Positions 6,839 to 8,528 of a stretch of DNA of 8,528 nt are shown one piece after another. Source of the stretch: an uncultured Pseudomonadota bacterium (GTDB lineage Bacteria; Pseudomonadota; Gammaproteobacteria; Burkholderiales; Methylophilaceae); NCBI GenBank assembly GCA_903860085.1, contig CAIOPD010000047.1, forward strand, positions 1-8,528. The letters run 5' to 3'. Numbering within the stretch: the stretch's first letter is position 1; every line of letters begins with the position of its first letter. The notes under the pieces are model-generated. The model saw only the letters and a program-made list of their open reading frames with translations. It ran no database searches and had not been told where the DNA came from. The position numbers and the translations under genes are program-made.

Positions 6839-7951
6839 ATGACTTCACCCAGCCTATCTAGTTTAGCTCCAGATTATATTCGTGCGATTAAACCTTACCA
6901 AGGTGGTAAGCCTATTAGTGAGCTTGCGCGTGAAATGGGGCTTAATGAAGCCGATATCGTCAAGTTAGCTTCTAATGAAAATCCACTAGGCATAAGTCCT
7001 AAAGCACAAATGGCCATTGATGATGCGCTGTTTGATGTAGCACGCTATCCAGATGGCAATAGCTTTGCGTTACGTGCCGCAGTTGCAGAAAAATTCAATG
7101 TTTCACATCAGCAGATCGTGTTTGGCAATGGTTCCAATGATATTTTAGAGCTAGTAGCACGTGCCTTTTTGCACACTGGTTGTGAGGTTATATACTCACA
7201 ACATGCATTTGCTGTATATGCTTTAGTCACACAAGCCACTGGGGCTGCTGCAGTAGTGGTGCCAGCTGTTGGTTACGGTCATGATCTTGATGGGTTTTTA
7301 CAAGCCATTACTCCTAAAACGCGCTTAATCTTCATTGCCAACCCTAACAACCCGACAGGGACACTAATCGCTAAAGATGTATTGCACGCATTTTTAGAAC
7401 AAGTGCCTAAACATGTATTGGTCGTGTTGGATGAAGCTTATGATGAGTATTTATCTGCAGCGCATAAATCTGAAGCCATTGATTGGTTAAGTGAGTTTGA
7501 TCATTTGATTATTTCAAGGACATTCTCTAAGGCCTATGGACTCGCTGGTTTGCGCGTAGGTTTTGGATTGATGCATCAGGATGTTGCTGCCATCCTAGAT
7601 CGAGTACGCCAGCCATTTAATGTTAATAGCATCGCGCAGGCAGCTGCAGTAGCGTCTTTGGCTGACGAAGACTTTGTGCAGCGTAGTTATGCCTTGAATC
7701 AAGCAGGTATGACGCAATTGACACAAGGCCTTGAAGCCATCGGTCTAGACTACATTCCATCAAGCGCTAACTTTGTCAGTTTTGCTGTCGCAGAGGGGGC
7801 TTTAGTCAATCAAAAGTTACTACAAAAAGGCGTCATAGTTCGTCCGATTGCCAATTACGAAATGCCTAATTTCCTGCGCGTAAGTGTAGGTTTATTCAGT
7901 GAAAATGCGCGTTTTTTAAGCGCGCTTACAGAAATATTAAACAATAAATAA
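6839..7951 (+). CDS. hisC: Histidinol-phosphate / aromatic aminotransferase (HisC family)
   Basis: This is a 370-residue fold-type I PLP aminotransferase of the HisC family. The family signature is complete: KLASNENPLG (42-51), NPNNPTGT (168-175), LDEAYDEY (197-204) with the PLP-ring Asp198, SRTFSKAYGLAGLRVGF (226-242) with Lys231 as the cofactor lysine and Arg239 near the phosphate, and RVSVGL near the C-terminus. HisC makes histidinol phosphate in histidine synthesis, but members in the serC-pheA-hisC-tyrA gene block are known to act broadly or mainly on aromatic keto acids. The position between pheA and a DAHP synthase gene suggests a role in making phenylalanine and tyrosine. The sequence alone does not settle substrate choice. 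The gene has a good ribosome binding site 14 bases after pheA, and the next gene starts 3 bases after its stop. Confidence 0.93.
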   Translation: MTSPSLSSLAPDYIRAIKPYQGGKPISELAREMGLNEADIVKLASNENPLGISPKAQMAIDDALFDVARYPDGNSFALRAAVAEKFNVSHQQIVFGNGSNDILELVARAFLHTGCEVIYSQHAFAVYALVTQATGAAAVVVPAVGYGHDLDGFLQAITPKTRLIFIANPNNPTGTLIAKDVLHAFLEQVPKHVLVVLDEAYDEYLSAAHKSEAIDWLSEFDHLIISRTFSKAYGLAGLRVGFGLMHQDVAAILDRVRQPFNVNSIAQAAAVASLADEDFVQRSYALNQAGMTQLTQGLEAIGLDYIPSSANFVSFAVAEGALVNQKLLQKGVIVRPIANYEMPNFLRVSVGLFSENARFLSALTEILNNK

Positions 7952-7954
7952 GAT

Positions 7955-8528
7955 ATGACCAATCAAACAACTTCTAAGCATGAGAATCTAGTCTACGAAA
8001 AGCTTGCCACGGATGATGTGCGTATTCGTGATATCAAAACCTTGATTACGCCATTGGATTTGCTTAGTCGCCTGAAAGAAAGTCCAGCATCAACGCAGAA
8101 TATTATCAAGACGCGTGCAGCTATTCATAACATATTGCATCAGACTGATGATCGATTACTTGTCATTATCGGCCCATGTTCAATCCATGACAGCGATGCC
8201 GGGTTGGAATATGCGCGACGCTTAATGGATCTTAGAGATAGTTTAAGTGCAGACCTAGTCATTGTGATGCGCGTTTATTTTGAGAAGCCACGTACGACTG
8301 TTGGTTGGAAAGGATTGATTAATGATCCACATCTTGACGGTAGTTATCAGATTAATGAAGGCTTAGCCTTAGCGCGAAAATTCTTGTTAGATGTGAATGA
8401 GCTAGGGATGCCAGCTGGTGCGGAATTTTTAGATACGATTACGCCACAATATATTGCTGATTTGGTCAGTTGGGGCGCCATCGGAGCGCGTACAACGGAA
8501 TCACAAGTACATCGAGAACTCGCTTCAG
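7955..8528 (+). CDS. aroG: 3-deoxy-D-arabino-heptulosonate 7-phosphate (DAHP) synthase, class I, 3' end outside window
   Basis: DAHP synthase joins phosphoenolpyruvate and erythrose 4-phosphate, the entry step of the shikimate pathway. The first 191 residues are visible; the frame is still open at the right edge. Clear blocks are IGPCSIHD (72-79, metal-ligand Cys75), MRVYFEKPRTTVGWKG (105-120, with Arg106 and Lys111 at the substrate site), NDPHLDGSYQINEGL, and AIGARTTESQVHRELAS (175-191, Arg179). The numbering runs 14 ahead of E. coli AroG throughout, because the N-terminus is longer. The PAGAEFLDTITPQY stretch is closer to AroG (Phe-sensitive) than to AroF as I recall them, and several AroG phenylalanine-pocket positions are kept (Asp20, Asp21, Pro164, Gln165, Leu189). 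The AroG name is therefore a leaning, not a proof. The start at ATG 7955 is the only one that keeps the regulatory N-terminus; it lies 3 bases after hisC, so coupling is likely. Confidence 0.94.
   Translation, partial: MTNQTTSKHENLVYEKLATDDVRIRDIKTLITPLDLLSRLKESPASTQNIIKTRAAIHNILHQTDDRLLVIIGPCSIHDSDAGLEYARRLMDLRDSLSADLVIVMRVYFEKPRTTVGWKGLINDPHLDGSYQINEGLALARKFLLDVNELGMPAGAEFLDTITPQYIADLVSWGAIGARTTESQVHRELAS

Noticed and set aside
7917..7928. A 12-bp palindrome, TAAGCGCGCTTA, near the hisC end, with an overlapping GCGCG/CGCGC pair at 7907-7925
   Set aside because: It lies within coding sequence for Leu-Ser-Ala-Leu, is short, and no T run follows it. It is not strong enough to call a terminator or operator.
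1..8528. A novel defence, mobile or biosynthetic system
   Set aside because: Every coding stretch belongs to a well-known housekeeping family. There is no repeat array, transposase, integrase, toxin-antitoxin pair or unrecognised open frame of credible size.

Overview
The window reads as ordinary chromosomal DNA of a betaproteobacterium. All genes are on the + strand and tightly packed. The GyrA N-terminus, the SerC variant carrying GENA-like residues in place of the E. coli loop, and the purF-metZ and gyrA-serC-pheA-hisC gene orders all fit that group. The moderate, AT-leaning base composition would suit a methylotroph such as Methylotenera or Methylophilus, but that genus-level guess comes from recalled gene order and composition, not from a search. 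There is no sign of mobile elements, CRISPR, RNA genes, broken genes or foreign DNA.

Layout. Positions 1-615 hold the C-terminal part of PurF (purine synthesis), cut by the left edge. An 18-bp perfect palindrome overlaps its last codons. MetZ (methionine synthesis by direct sulfhydrylation) follows 18 bases later, probably in the same operon. A 251-base non-coding gap (1825-2075) separates it from gyrA. The gap has no convincing metZ terminator, but it holds four small inverted repeats and a good extended -10 promoter for gyrA. From gyrA onward the genes follow one another with gaps of 16, -1, 14 and 3 bases: gyrA, serC, pheA (fused chorismate mutase-prephenate dehydratase), hisC, and a 3'-truncated DAHP synthase gene that runs off the right edge.

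How the genes fit together. The DAHP synthase makes the first committed step of the shikimate pathway. PheA takes chorismate to phenylpyruvate. HisC, placed here, may serve as the aromatic aminotransferase as well as, or instead of, the histidine enzyme. SerC supplies serine and, in many proteobacteria, a pyridoxal phosphate precursor, and SerC, HisC and MetZ are all pyridoxal phosphate enzymes. The block is a variant of the proteobacterial aromatic 'supraoperon' (serC-pheA-hisC-tyrA-aroA...), with a DAHP synthase where tyrA would be expected, and it sits directly behind gyrA.

I found no previously undescribed system. The points most worth checking are the palindrome at the purF end, the series of inverted repeats upstream of gyrA (one overlaps the promoter), and the DAHP synthase insertion in the aromatic block.
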